This document shows, one piece after another, positions 18,309 to 26,263 of a stretch of 64,000 nt of DNA. The notes beneath the pieces were generated by a model. It was not told where the DNA came from and ran no database searches. It saw only the letters and a program-made list of their open reading frames with translations. The position numbers and the translations under genes are program-made. Each line of letters begins with the position of its first letter. Positions within the stretch are counted from its first letter, which is position 1. This DNA is from Pedobacter gandavensis (GTDB lineage Bacteria > Bacteroidota > Bacteroidia > Sphingobacteriales > Sphingobacteriaceae), in NCBI RefSeq assembly GCF_014172405.1, contig NZ_WNXC01000001.1:1116001-1180000 (forward strand), in the 5' to 3' direction.

Positions 18309-19028
18309 TTAACTTGTTTTTAATTTTCCTAATCCACCATCTACACTAATAACTTGCCCTGTTATCCAGTTACTTTGTTCCGACAGTAAAAAAGCGATCA
18401 AACTACTGATATCTTCTGGTTGCCCAATCTTTCCTAAAGGGTGACGTTTCGCAGACGCTTCACGTTTTTCTGGAGAGCTTAATAGATATTGTGAAAGTGG
18501 GGTATCAGTAAGGGATGGAGCTACCACATTTACCCGTATCTGTTGCGCAGTAAATTCCGCTGCCAATGATAATCCCATGCCCTCTAATGCCGCTTTTGCT
18601 GCAGCGACACTGGCATGGTAAGGCATTCCGGTTTTAGCGGCAACAGAACTAATCAAAACTATAGATGATGCACCAGCATTTTTCAAATTTTTAACAGATT
18701 GCTGAATAGTACGTGCGGCACCCAAAACGTTTATTCGATAGTCGTTTAAGAAATCTTCTTCGGTAAGCCTGTTGAAAGGCTTAAGGGTAATACTACCCAC
18801 TGAATACACCAAACCATGTAACTGCTCAGGAAGAAAGTCTGCCATGTTGCTCACCTCATCAAGAACATCCATAGACAGGTGCCTGATACCTTGTGGCCAA
18901 TCCGCATGCTCAGTTCTGGATATATTATAAACAGTTGCCCCATTTAAAGCCAGCAACCTTACCAGCGAAAGCCCAATACCCGAACTTCCTCCGACTACCA
19001 ATATGTTTTTACCCTCAAAGTTCATCAT
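18309..19028 (-). CDS. SDR family oxidoreductase
   Basis: This is a classical short-chain dehydrogenase of 239 residues. The NAD(P)-binding motif is GGSSGIGLS (about 14-22). The catalytic Ser lies in SSIVLISSVAAKTG, and the active-site Y-x-x-x-K is replaced by a form reading PYHASVAAAKAAL, where H-A-S-V-A-A-A-K stands in the usual place. The C-terminal motif is VNVVAPSLTDTPL. The apparent lack of the exact YxxxK tyrosine (P-Y-H-A-S-V-A-A-A-K) deserves an alignment. Two adjacent ATGs (19028, 19025) are possible starts. It is divergent from the MarR-like gene, which probably regulates it. Confidence 0.85.
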   Translation of the reverse strand: MMNFEGKNILVVGGSSGIGLSLVRLLALNGATVYNISRTEHADWPQGIRHLSMDVLDEVSNMADFLPEQLHGLVYSVGSITLKPFNRLTEEDFLNDYRINVLGAARTIQQSVKNLKNAGASSIVLISSVAAKTGMPYHASVAAAKAALEGMGLSLAAEFTAQQIRVNVVAPSLTDTPLSQYLLSSPEKREASAKRHPLGKIGQPEDISSLIAFLLSEQSNWITGQVISVDGGLGKLKTS

Positions 19029-19161
19029 CCTGTTTATTTAATAAAAACTCATTTTACAAATTGAAGGGTATTCCTACATGATAATGCAAGCTTTAATAGA
19101 CTTCAATATTAGTCTACAAAAGTATTTATTTAGTTTTAAATAATACTATGTTTTATAATTA

Positions 19162-19179
19162 TAGTATATTTGTATACTA
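19162..19179. promoter_or_regulatory. Probable MarR-type operator overlapping a -7 box
   Basis: TAGTATA (19162-19168) and TATACTA (19173-19179) form a perfect inverted repeat with a 4-base spacer. It contains the sequence TATATTTG (19165-19172), a match to the Bacteroidota -7 consensus TAnnTTTG reading toward the MarR gene. Related half-sites (ATACTA at 19143, TAGTAT at 19162) occur close by. Binding here would block transcription of the regulator and could also reach the divergent SDR promoter. Confidence 0.6.
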
Positions 19180-19196
19180 ATTTAATGCAATTAATC

Positions 19197-19868
19197 ATGA
19201 ACTATAAACTCATAAATCAAGTTATAGGCCTAATTGAAAAGTTTGACACAACTGAAGATTCCAAATCTTACACAAAAGACCTGATTGGCTTCAAACGTTG
19301 GATTTACGATGACCAAAGAGAGACAGACCATTTGTATAATGAGCTCAATTGGGAGGGAAAAGAAAATGGAAGGAGTCCGGAGAGCGAGATCAGCACCTTA
19401 ATTGTTCACCTTAACAGGTATGCAAAAACCTACTCCAAATCAGCAATATACGATTCGGAGTTTAGCACTCAAGAAGAGTTTATATACTTAATTAACTTGA
19501 AAGCTTTTGGATCAATGACAAAAACAGAATTGATAAAAAGGAATCTTCAGGAAAAACCTGTAGGAATGCAAACTATCAACAGATTGGTTGGACAAGGTTG
19601 GATACAGCAGAACGATTCTATAGTTGATAAAAGAAGTAAAATCATTTCGATTACCGCCAAAGGACTAACAGCCTTAGAAGATATTATGAAAAAAATAAGG
19701 CAAGCCAGTCAAATTGTGACTGGAAACCTCAGTACTACTGAAAAAATGCAACTGATTAAACTACTTCAGAAATTGGATCACTTCCATCAAGCTATATACG
19801 AAAAAAGTATAGCGCCTGCTGAACTTGTCAATATCGCGTTTAATGAATTTTTATTACAAAAAAATTAA
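19197..19868 (+). CDS. MarR-like winged-helix regulator
   Basis: From ATG 19197 the protein has 223 residues. The N-terminal 90 residues are helical, and the winged helix is at about 95-175: FIYLINLKAFGSMTKTELIK, GMQTINRLVGQGWIQQND and the wing IVDKRSKIISITAKGLTALE, with the conserved D-K-R-S of MarR wings. Starts at TTG 19170 or ATG 19185 are too close to the predicted transcription start. It is divergent from the SDR/flavin reductase operon and 10 bases ahead of the HIU hydrolase gene. Regulation of both sides and of itself is an inference from the palindrome at 19162. Confidence 0.8.
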   Translation: MNYKLINQVIGLIEKFDTTEDSKSYTKDLIGFKRWIYDDQRETDHLYNELNWEGKENGRSPESEISTLIVHLNRYAKTYSKSAIYDSEFSTQEEFIYLINLKAFGSMTKTELIKRNLQEKPVGMQTINRLVGQGWIQQNDSIVDKRSKIISITAKGLTALEDIMKKIRQASQIVTGNLSTTEKMQLIKLLQKLDHFHQAIYEKSIAPAELVNIAFNEFLLQKN

Positions 19869-19878
19869 ACTATAAATT

Positions 19879-20289
19879 ATGCTTAAAAAACTTTCAATAT
19901 TAATTCTATTAGTTGGCTTTACATTCTCTGGTATTGCTCAAAGTCAAAAATTTCAACTCTCAAGCCACATACTAGATATCTCAAGGGGGCTACCTGCACA
20001 AGGGGTGTTGATTAGGCTCGAAAAACAAAACGGCAATAAGCAATGGACATTTATCGCCGAAAATAAAACTAACCAGCAAGGACGAATACAAGACTTTCTC
20101 CCCTATGGGAATAAGGGTAATAAAGGAATTTTTAAGCTGACATATTTTATCGAGCCTTATTTCAAAAGCTTAAAACAGAATTCTTTTTATCCTTTCATTG
20201 AAGTGGTTTTTGAAATAAAAGATGATCAGCACTATCATGTACCCATTACCTTGAGTCCTTACGGTTATTCTACTTACAGAGGAAACTAA
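19879..20289 (+). CDS. Exported 5-hydroxyisourate hydrolase (transthyretin-like)
   Basis: A signal peptide (about 1-20, ending GIAQ) is followed by the HIU hydrolase core LSSHILDISRGLPAQGV. Active-site residues are visible: H30, R46 in VLIRLE, and H118/H120 in QHYHVPITLSP. The family's C-terminal tetrapeptide YRGS appears as YRGN. At 136 residues including the signal it is the normal size. The enzyme hydrolyses 5-hydroxyisourate in urate breakdown, here in the periplasm. No urate oxidase or OHCU decarboxylase gene is nearby. It may be co-transcribed with the MarR-like gene, 10 bases upstream. Confidence 0.88.
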   Translation: MLKKLSILILLVGFTFSGIAQSQKFQLSSHILDISRGLPAQGVLIRLEKQNGNKQWTFIAENKTNQQGRIQDFLPYGNKGNKGIFKLTYFIEPYFKSLKQNSFYPFIEVVFEIKDDQHYHVPITLSPYGYSTYRGN

Positions 20290-20367
20290 AAACCTGAATT
20301 ACAATGGATTTAAATACAGTTTTTACTCAACATTTATTTAAAATATTTCAAAAGCCCGTAGATAATT

Positions 20368-20925
20368 ATGAAAAATAAAATCATCATCCCTACCATCCTT
20401 ACAATTGCAGCAATAGTGGTTTTAAGTTCCTGTGCATCCATGCCTAAAAAAGCAAAACCCGTAGCCAATTTTGAAGTAAAACGCTATTTAGGTACCTGGT
20501 ATGAAATTGCCCGTTTTGACTTTCGCTTTGAGAAGGATATGGATAATACAATCGCACAATACAGTTTAGACGAAAACGGAAATGTAAAAGTCCTAAATAG
20601 TGGCTATAATTATAAAAAAAAAGAATGGAAGTCAGCAAATGGAATTGCTAAATTCAGGGGCGATAAAAACATCGCTGCTTTAAAAGTAAGTTTTTTCGGG
20701 CCATTTTACGCAGGTTACAATGTACTAGCGATTGACAGTAATTATCAATATGCCTTAATTGCCGGGAAAAATTTAGATTACCTTTGGATCTTATCCCGAG
20801 AAAAAAGCATCCCAGATGATGTAAAGAATAACTATCTTAAGATTGCCAGGGACCTTGGATACGACACTTCCAAATTAATATGGGTGAAACAAGATAAAAA
20901 GAATCCCTTCATCGGTAATCAATAA
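20368..20925 (+). CDS. Lipocalin family lipoprotein (Blc-like)
   Basis: The lipoprotein signal ends in LSSC with the lipid Cys at residue 22. The lipocalin signature YLGTWYEIARFDFRFE follows at once (the GxW motif), and later the strands NVLAIDSNYQYALIAG and LWILSREKSIPDD match bacterial Blc. It probably sits in the outer membrane and binds lysophospholipids or similar lipids under envelope stress. It has 185 residues, the usual length. It lies 78 bases after the HIU hydrolase gene and 10 bases before the acetyltransferase, so a shared transcript is likely. Confidence 0.92.
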   Translation: MKNKIIIPTILTIAAIVVLSSCASMPKKAKPVANFEVKRYLGTWYEIARFDFRFEKDMDNTIAQYSLDENGNVKVLNSGYNYKKKEWKSANGIAKFRGDKNIAALKVSFFGPFYAGYNVLAIDSNYQYALIAGKNLDYLWILSREKSIPDDVKNNYLKIARDLGYDTSKLIWVKQDKKNPFIGNQ

Positions 20926-20935
20926 ATTAAGAGTG

Positions 20936-21499
20936 ATGGAAAACACAAAAGATATCTTTACACGTCTTCGAGCTGGAGAAACCATACGATCGGGCGATCC
21001 AGAAGCTTATAAAATGCGTGATGCGTCATATGCAACCAAAGTATTGCTTCTAGAAATGAACAATGCATCCGACCCTACTGAAATAAGACGTTTAATGAGC
21101 CAGATTACCGGGACAGAAATTGATGAAAGTGTTGCCATCTTCACACCACTATATATCAATTATGGTAAACACACTAAAATTGGCAAGAATGTATTTATCA
21201 ATTTCGACTGTGTATTTCTTGACCTTGGAGGCATAACTATAGAAGACAATGTGCTCCTAGCACCAAAAGTCAGCCTATTATCCGAAGGACATCCCATATT
21301 GCCCGCAGAAAGACAATCACTAGTTCCAGGACATATCCACATTAAAAAAGGAGCTTGGATTGGCGCCAATGCCACTATATTACCAGGAGTAACCATTGGT
21401 GAAAACGCAGTGGTTGCCGCAGGAGCCGTCGTTTCCAAAGACGTTCCAGACAACACCATAGTTGGAGGCGTCCCTGCAAAAACTATTAAAAGTATATAA
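20936..21499 (+). CDS. Sugar O-acetyltransferase (LbH hexapeptide, maltose acetyltransferase type)
   Basis: The start is ATG 20936, because the GTG three bases earlier only adds one residue. The N-terminal Mac domain (DIFTRLRAGETIRSGDPEAY) precedes a left-handed beta helix built of hexapeptide repeats (FITPLYINYG-type start, IGKNVFINFDCVFLD, IEDNVLLAPKVSLLSEGH). The catalytic His is in SEGHPILPAERQ. The end GAVVSKDVPDNTIVGGVPAK is typical. It transfers acetyl from acetyl-CoA to a sugar hydroxyl in the cytoplasm. The exact sugar is unknown. Confidence 0.9.
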   Translation: MENTKDIFTRLRAGETIRSGDPEAYKMRDASYATKVLLLEMNNASDPTEIRRLMSQITGTEIDESVAIFTPLYINYGKHTKIGKNVFINFDCVFLDLGGITIEDNVLLAPKVSLLSEGHPILPAERQSLVPGHIHIKKGAWIGANATILPGVTIGENAVVAAGAVVSKDVPDNTIVGGVPAKTIKSI

Positions 21500-21641
21500 C
21501 GACAATTGAGGGTTTAGAATAACGGTAAGCTTTGAGCAACTGGATCAAACGAAATAATAGCGCTAATATGCATGATTACTTAGCTTTTAATTGAGGTAAG
21601 TGTGCCCAAAACAAAGTGGAACAATGCAACCAGACTGATCA

Positions 21642-21881
21642 ATGGAGACCATAAAAAAAACAATTCCTGAAGAACATTACACCACTAGAAGTGGTTGGTT
21701 AAGAGCTGCAGTTTTGGGCGCCAATGATGGCATTCTTTCCACAACGAGTCTGGCCATAGGGATTGCGGCAGCCAGCACTACCCGTGAGCCAATTGTGCTT
21801 GCAGCAGCAGCAGGTCTTGTCGCAGGAGCCTTATCAATGGCCGCCGGAGTAGGTTATATGTTTGGCGTTAAAACAGCATAA
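21642..21881 (+). pseudogene. Collapsed VIT1/CCC1-type metal transporter gene
   Basis: The first 66 or so residues are a textbook VIT1/CCC1 N-terminus: TTRSGWLRAAVLGANDGILS, then SLAIGIAAASTTREPIVLAA and GLVAGALSMAAG. Intact members have about 230 residues and continue from SMAAGEY. Here the frame jumps straight to VGYMFGVKTA and stops, and that piece resembles the last residues of the same family. An in-frame deletion of about 150 codons between the two segments explains this. The product of 79 residues has lost the metal-binding loop and most membrane helices, so it is probably not a working iron/manganese transporter. Confidence 0.75.
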
Positions 21882-21938
21882 TATATTAATCAATTCTATT
21901 CCTTTTTTACCATCTAAACTCATTTAACAATTAACTAC

Positions 21939-22796
21939 TTACTTCTCTGAAGGATTTTTTCTGAAGGCCTTAACCCGATAATCGGATGGACTTAAACCGT
22001 ACTCCTTTTTGAAGCGCTTATAAAAGTGGCTTTCATCGGCATACCCAAAGGAGCGACAAATTTGGGAAATGGTATCGGCGGAATGAATTAACAAATGGGC
22101 TGTTGCCCTTAATCTCTCGCGACCTATATAGCCCTTAATGGAAACCCCCATCTCTTGTTTAAAGTAAATGCTCAACTGGTGCAATGTCATTCGGAAGGTT
22201 TCAGCCAGTCCCGTAAGGCTTAGCATTTGTGGATCTTTTAAATTTTTATGGATATGTTTTAATATTTTATCAATAGACTTCCCTCCCGTTCTTCTGGAAT
22301 TTTTATTTTCCCCGAAAGACAGGTTACGTTCAATGACAGAAACAAGAGTCAGCAGTTGGAAATAAAATAAGTTCTCATTTTTTTCGGGATGTTGATTCAT
22401 ATCTAGCATCAAGAGTATTACCTTTTCGGCAAATGCGAGGTCATCGTTTTTCAGTCTAATTTTTAAGTTTAATGGGGACTGTGCCTTAGAAAGTGAAACA
22501 ACGATATTGCTATTTTTATCTATCAACCCCCTTAGTACACTTTTTCCAGCCTCAGTAAATCGGATCGTGATCACTTCTACAGCAGTGACAGCGAGAATAT
22601 GGTATTGCTTTAAACGCCTGATAAAAAAGATATCGCCATTTTCAAAGCTTACTTCTTGCCCCTCTTTTCTGAATTTACCATCCCCCGAACAAATATAGAG
22701 GAATTCATAAAAGTCATTGACTATATCCTTCTCTGTCCCCTCATTGATGATAACGCGTTGCACATTTACCGCACTGAACTGCTTTAAAGACCCCAT
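21939..22796 (-). CDS. AraC family transcriptional regulator
   Basis: The 285 residues have a cupin-like sensor half (about 25-100; KEGQEVSFENGDIFFIRRLK) and a double helix-turn-helix at about 185-280: LSLTGLAETFRMTLHQLSIY and the AraC signature ISQICRSFGYADESHFYKRF, followed by KEYGLSPSDYR. It is divergent from the siderophore-interacting protein gene, 112 bases away. AraC regulators paired with SIP genes are common in Bacteroidota, so control of that gene, perhaps by an iron-siderophore signal, is likely but not shown by the sequence. Confidence 0.92.
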   Translation of the reverse strand: MGSLKQFSAVNVQRVIINEGTEKDIVNDFYEFLYICSGDGKFRKEGQEVSFENGDIFFIRRLKQYHILAVTAVEVITIRFTEAGKSVLRGLIDKNSNIVVSLSKAQSPLNLKIRLKNDDLAFAEKVILLMLDMNQHPEKNENLFYFQLLTLVSVIERNLSFGENKNSRRTGGKSIDKILKHIHKNLKDPQMLSLTGLAETFRMTLHQLSIYFKQEMGVSIKGYIGRERLRATAHLLIHSADTISQICRSFGYADESHFYKRFKKEYGLSPSDYRVKAFRKNPSEK

Positions 22797-22908
22797 GCAT
22801 TAAAGGTATATATAACAAAGTTTTAAACCATAAAATGATTTGAAAAGTACAAATGTTTATCAGAAATGTACAAAGGCATCGATTTTGCGCCAGCTACCTT
22901 TGCCTCAT

Positions 22909-23736
22909 ATGAATGACAATATGAAGCACGAAAAAATGAAGCCTGAAATGATGAGGGGTCTACTGACCATAAAGTCAAATACTTTTCTTAGCCCACACTA
23001 CATCAGTGTGGTTTTAGAGGGTGAAGACTTGAAAAACTTCAGAGACGCTGATATCGGCGATAATAACAAACTATTGATCCCGGCTAAAGGTTCAAAAACC
23101 GTTATTATTCCTGAGAAAAAAGCATATGATAGCACAAGGGCTGATGAGAAAGCCGCGATCATGAGGACTTATACCTTACGAAAACTTGACCTGAAAAAGC
23201 AGGAAATGACAATTGAATTTGTTGCACATGGTGATGAGGGACCTGCCTCTTCCTGGGCAATTTTAGCCGAAATAGGTGACCAGCTAGGTGTAGTAATGAA
23301 AAAAAAGGATAAAAAGATCTTTCAGCCCGCTGATTGGTACTTTTTTACCGGAGATCACACCGCCTTACCTGTAATTAGTGTGCTACTTGAAGCAATGCAA
23401 GAAGATGCCTGTGGCGAAGTAATGATCGAAGTCTATGGACCTGAAGACGTGATTGAATTGAACTCCCCGGCAGGTGTAAACGTGATTTGGCTCTTCAACC
23501 AGACACCAGGTCTTAACTCCAGTCTTCCTGAGAGATTCCGCAGGGTAAAAATTCCTAGTCAGGGAACCAGATTCCTTTTTGCAGCTGCCGAATCGCAGGC
23601 CATAATAGAAATTCAGGGTGTTCTTAGAGAAAATAAAGAGTTAAAAAGAAATGAATGGAAGGCATACTCCTATTGGAAACTGGGGCAATCTGAGAGTCAG
23701 TCTTCAGAAGAGCGAAGAACAGTTTCTCAACAATAA
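22909..23736 (+). CDS. Siderophore-interacting protein (FAD-binding ferric reductase family)
   Basis: The protein begins at ATG 22909 (MNDNMKHEKM); a second ATG at 22921 is also possible, and an upstream TTG start was rejected. The FAD-binding half includes RTYTLRKLDLKKQEMTIEFV and VAHGDEGPASSWA, the usual HGxxGPASxWA motif. It continues with WYFFTGDHTALPVISVLLEA and ends in RNEWKAYSYWKLGQSE. Such proteins reduce ferric siderophores in the cytoplasm to release Fe(II). It is divergent from an AraC regulator, with a TACCTTTG -7-like box at 22895-22902. Confidence 0.92.
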   Translation: MNDNMKHEKMKPEMMRGLLTIKSNTFLSPHYISVVLEGEDLKNFRDADIGDNNKLLIPAKGSKTVIIPEKKAYDSTRADEKAAIMRTYTLRKLDLKKQEMTIEFVAHGDEGPASSWAILAEIGDQLGVVMKKKDKKIFQPADWYFFTGDHTALPVISVLLEAMQEDACGEVMIEVYGPEDVIELNSPAGVNVIWLFNQTPGLNSSLPERFRRVKIPSQGTRFLFAAAESQAIIEIQGVLRENKELKRNEWKAYSYWKLGQSESQSSEERRTVSQQ

Positions 23737-23844
23737 ATGGTATTACCGAATTGGAGTCAGGCTCTCGAGGCATTATGCACCTTTGATGAAGGCGAAAAAC
23801 CGGGGACGGATTATTCATTATCAATAACTCATAAGTGGGACTAA
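23737..23844 (+). CDS. Small open frame abutting the siderophore-interacting gene
   Basis: The ATG follows the SIP stop codon with no gap (TAA then ATG), giving a 35-residue frame that starts MVLPNWSQALEALCTFDEG and ends THKWD. The exact stop-start junction would allow coupled translation. I recognise no family. It may be a real microprotein, the remnant of a longer gene, or chance. Confidence 0.3.
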   Translation: MVLPNWSQALEALCTFDEGEKPGTDYSLSITHKWD

Positions 23845-23901
23845 ATTTTAATATCTTGTTTCAACTTTGTAGCAGGATTTTGTACCTGTAAAAGTATATT
23901 A

Positions 23902-23939
23902 TGACCAGGAACATTTTAATCGGGCTATGCTCCTGGTCA
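23902..23939. repeat. 9-bp inverted repeat
   Basis: TGACCAGGA (23902-23910) and TCCTGGTCA (23931-23939) are perfect reverse complements with a 20-base spacer. No T run follows. It lies between the SIP region and the DHFR-like gene. It might be a weak terminator stem or a protein-binding site. Confidence 0.5.
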
Positions 23940-24036
23940 GTTGTATCAAGCGCATGACACGCTGTATTAATGTCCGTTTAGTACAATTTTAAATCAATAA
24001 ATCATTGCAATTTTGTAGTATAAAAACATTGACAAT

Positions 24037-24564
24037 ATGAGAAAATTAATATTAGGATTGGCAGCAACACTGGATGGATATATTGAAGGGCCAAACGGCG
24101 AATATGATTGGTGCTTTACAGATCAGGACTATGGTCTAAATGAGTTCTTTACTCGTATTGATGCGATATTTATTGGTCGTAAAAGTTACGAGATCGCACA
24201 AAAGCATGCAGATAGCAATAATGGAGAGATCGTTCCTGGTATGACTGAATATGTGTTTTCTAAAACATTGAAAACAGTAAAAGAAGGTGCTGTACTCATA
24301 GCGGAAGATAGCATGGCCGAAGCACGAAGGATAAAGGAACAGCCCGGTAAAGACATATGGCTATATGGCGGCGCTGAACTCAGCGATACCTTGATGAAAG
24401 AAGGCCTTGTAGATGAATTATGGCTGTCAGTGCATCCCATTATTCTTGGTCGTGGCAAGCCCCTATTTTGTGAGCAGAATAGTCGTACGAAACTGACGCT
24501 ATTGAATAGCAAAACTTATGAAACTGGTTTGGTGTCGCTCAGTTACAGCATCAATAAAGCGTAA
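24037..24564 (+). CDS. Dihydrofolate reductase family protein (RibD C-terminal type)
   Basis: The 175 residues start MRKLILGLAATLDGYIEGPN, the usual opening of YyaP/YwjB-type RibD_C proteins. IDAIFIGRKSYEIAQKH, KDIWLYGGAELSDTLMKEGL and VDELWLSVHPIILGRGKPLF follow, all family signatures. The fold binds NADPH and resembles DHFR, but family members usually lack folate reduction and no substrate is established. It is monocistronic. The 180 bases downstream contain a 35-codon open stretch ending in AERSK that looks like the tail of a lost gene. Confidence 0.88.
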   Translation: MRKLILGLAATLDGYIEGPNGEYDWCFTDQDYGLNEFFTRIDAIFIGRKSYEIAQKHADSNNGEIVPGMTEYVFSKTLKTVKEGAVLIAEDSMAEARRIKEQPGKDIWLYGGAELSDTLMKEGLVDELWLSVHPIILGRGKPLFCEQNSRTKLTLLNSKTYETGLVSLSYSINKA

Positions 24565-24745
24565 ATTGTAATTAACTAAAAGGAGAATCAATTGAACTAA
24601 CTTTTGAGATTAATGATGCAGAAGTCATTACAACTTTAAAAGGCAATTTAGAGCTCCAGACGAAGTATGCTGAACGTAGCAAATAAATAACCATTGTCTG
24701 ATTTTAAAGTGAAATCTAAATCTTTTTTTTTACAATTGTTTCATT

Positions 24746-25273
24746 ATGAGCAGAGGTCAGGTAACATCAAGTAGCACTGTTGAATTAGAGGATATTATTT
24801 TTGATGTAAAAAAGTTATCCGATTTTCTGGTAAGTGATTTCAAGTCATTTACCCCAATTGGAGGCGAAGCAAGATTTGAAAGAGATTATTTGGAAGGAGA
24901 TCACCCTTTTGACGGTTATAAATTAAATAAAGAGATTATTTCTAAATCAAAAAAGTACACATTCTTTGGATTGAGCGTTACCAACCTCTATGCATATGAA
25001 ATAGCTAGCGACAAATTCGCCCTTTATTTTAATGTCTATTTGGATAACGGAACATTGAGAAAAATGATGAATACAATTGGACCGCCTATTAATTTATTTG
25101 AGGATGAATTGTTGCAGCCAGAAACAGCTTCCTTAATCGATTGGCCTTTTGATGACATCAGCTTTATGGCCTCAAAACCTCCTTTTGGTTCTTTCAGAAA
25201 TAGGTGGTCAATATTGTTGCAAACAAAAAATGTATATCACGGAGATTTCTCTATACTCCACAATAAAAACTAA
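24746..25273 (+). CDS. Hypothetical protein
   Basis: I do not recognise this 175-residue protein. It has no signal peptide or membrane segment and reads as a mixed alpha/beta cytoplasmic protein, acidic overall, with aromatic-rich stretches such as YTFFGLSVTNLYAYEIASDK and FALYFNVYLDNGTL. Base composition and codon use look like its neighbours. It stands alone between the DHFR-like gene and the convergent lipoprotein gene at 25337. The ATG at 24746 is the only good start. Confidence 0.6.
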   Translation: MSRGQVTSSSTVELEDIIFDVKKLSDFLVSDFKSFTPIGGEARFERDYLEGDHPFDGYKLNKEIISKSKKYTFFGLSVTNLYAYEIASDKFALYFNVYLDNGTLRKMMNTIGPPINLFEDELLQPETASLIDWPFDDISFMASKPPFGSFRNRWSILLQTKNVYHGDFSILHNKN

Positions 25274-25336
25274 TATTTCCATTCTGCATTTTAATTTAAA
25301 AAACCAACCAGACAATGATACTGAATAGAAATATGA

Positions 25337-26173
25337 TTAGATTATTGGATGCAGAAACATTTTACCATTCACAGTAATCCAACTAAAATAATTGTATGGC
25401 CACTCTTTTGTTTTATTATTAACAATTTTAGACAATTGCTGATCGTCTATTGGTTCGACATAGACTTTACCACTAGGATAATGGCATTGGTATAACTGTT
25501 GACTTGTTGTGAAGGCTATAGTTTGCCCATCTGGCGACAATGCTGCGAATTCCCCCCGAATTCTGTCTTTTCCTGGCCGGGTTATTTCATAAGCTTTACC
25601 GGTTTTCTGGTTAAAAACATAGTCATTATCTACCATTAACAAGTTAGGTCCAATCTTCAGCATATCACGGTTCTCCCATTGTCTGTCGCCCTCTATCACT
25701 GTAGGTCTGTCTATACTATAGACCTTTAAACCAGATTTTTGTGCGCTGAATAAATAAAATCTATTTCCTATACTATTTGGACCAGAAATACGCGCAATAA
25801 AACTTGTTTTGACTGGATTAATGTAAGTAACGTCATCAAAATTGTATTGTGAACGCTCCTGGGAAGGATAGTCTGAAAATTCGGAATCATAGGGAGGCGC
25901 CACCTGGGGATTTATCCTAATAACTGCACTGTTATAAAGCACCTCATTCCACTCCAGGAATTGGTTAGATCCGAATATCCCCCCTACCCATTTTTGTTTC
26001 TTGCTTTTTAGATGCCGCTGTAAAAATATAGGTTTTTCACCATTAGGGAGTTCATTTAAATTAACTTTTACATCAAAAAGTGTAGCTTGATATACTTTTT
26101 CATGCTTACAAGATGAAAATATGATCAAGGATAAACAAACTATAAGCTTATTTCGAAAATGAATATTGGCCAT
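25337..26173 (-). CDS. Putative lipoprotein, unknown function
   Basis: The ATG at 26173 gives a lipoprotein signal, MANIHFRNKLIVCLSLIIFS, with lipid Cys at residue 22 in IFSSCK; the ATG at 26200 only lengthens the n-region. The mature part has repeated beta-strand segments and a stretch reading FAALSPDGQTIAFTTSQQLY, which is like a single WD40/TolB-type blade (the 'SPDG..IAF' motif). It may be a small beta-propeller-like surface or periplasmic protein. It is on the same strand as the deaminase gene and 64 bases after it. Confidence 0.65.
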   Translation of the reverse strand: MANIHFRNKLIVCLSLIIFSSCKHEKVYQATLFDVKVNLNELPNGEKPIFLQRHLKSKKQKWVGGIFGSNQFLEWNEVLYNSAVIRINPQVAPPYDSEFSDYPSQERSQYNFDDVTYINPVKTSFIARISGPNSIGNRFYLFSAQKSGLKVYSIDRPTVIEGDRQWENRDMLKIGPNLLMVDNDYVFNQKTGKAYEITRPGKDRIRGEFAALSPDGQTIAFTTSQQLYQCHYPSGKVYVEPIDDQQLSKIVNNKTKEWPYNYFSWITVNGKMFLHPII

Positions 26174-26263
26174 TATTTCGGTAAGATAACTATAGTACAT
26201 GGCAATAATATCTTTCTCAGCACAAAGCGCTTATAGAATTGGTGCCTTTTCTCTTTTTTGATA

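Noticed and set aside
24566..24672. 35-codon open stretch ending AERSK after the DHFR-like gene
   Set aside because: It has no start codon and no family match. It is noted in the neighbouring gene entry only.
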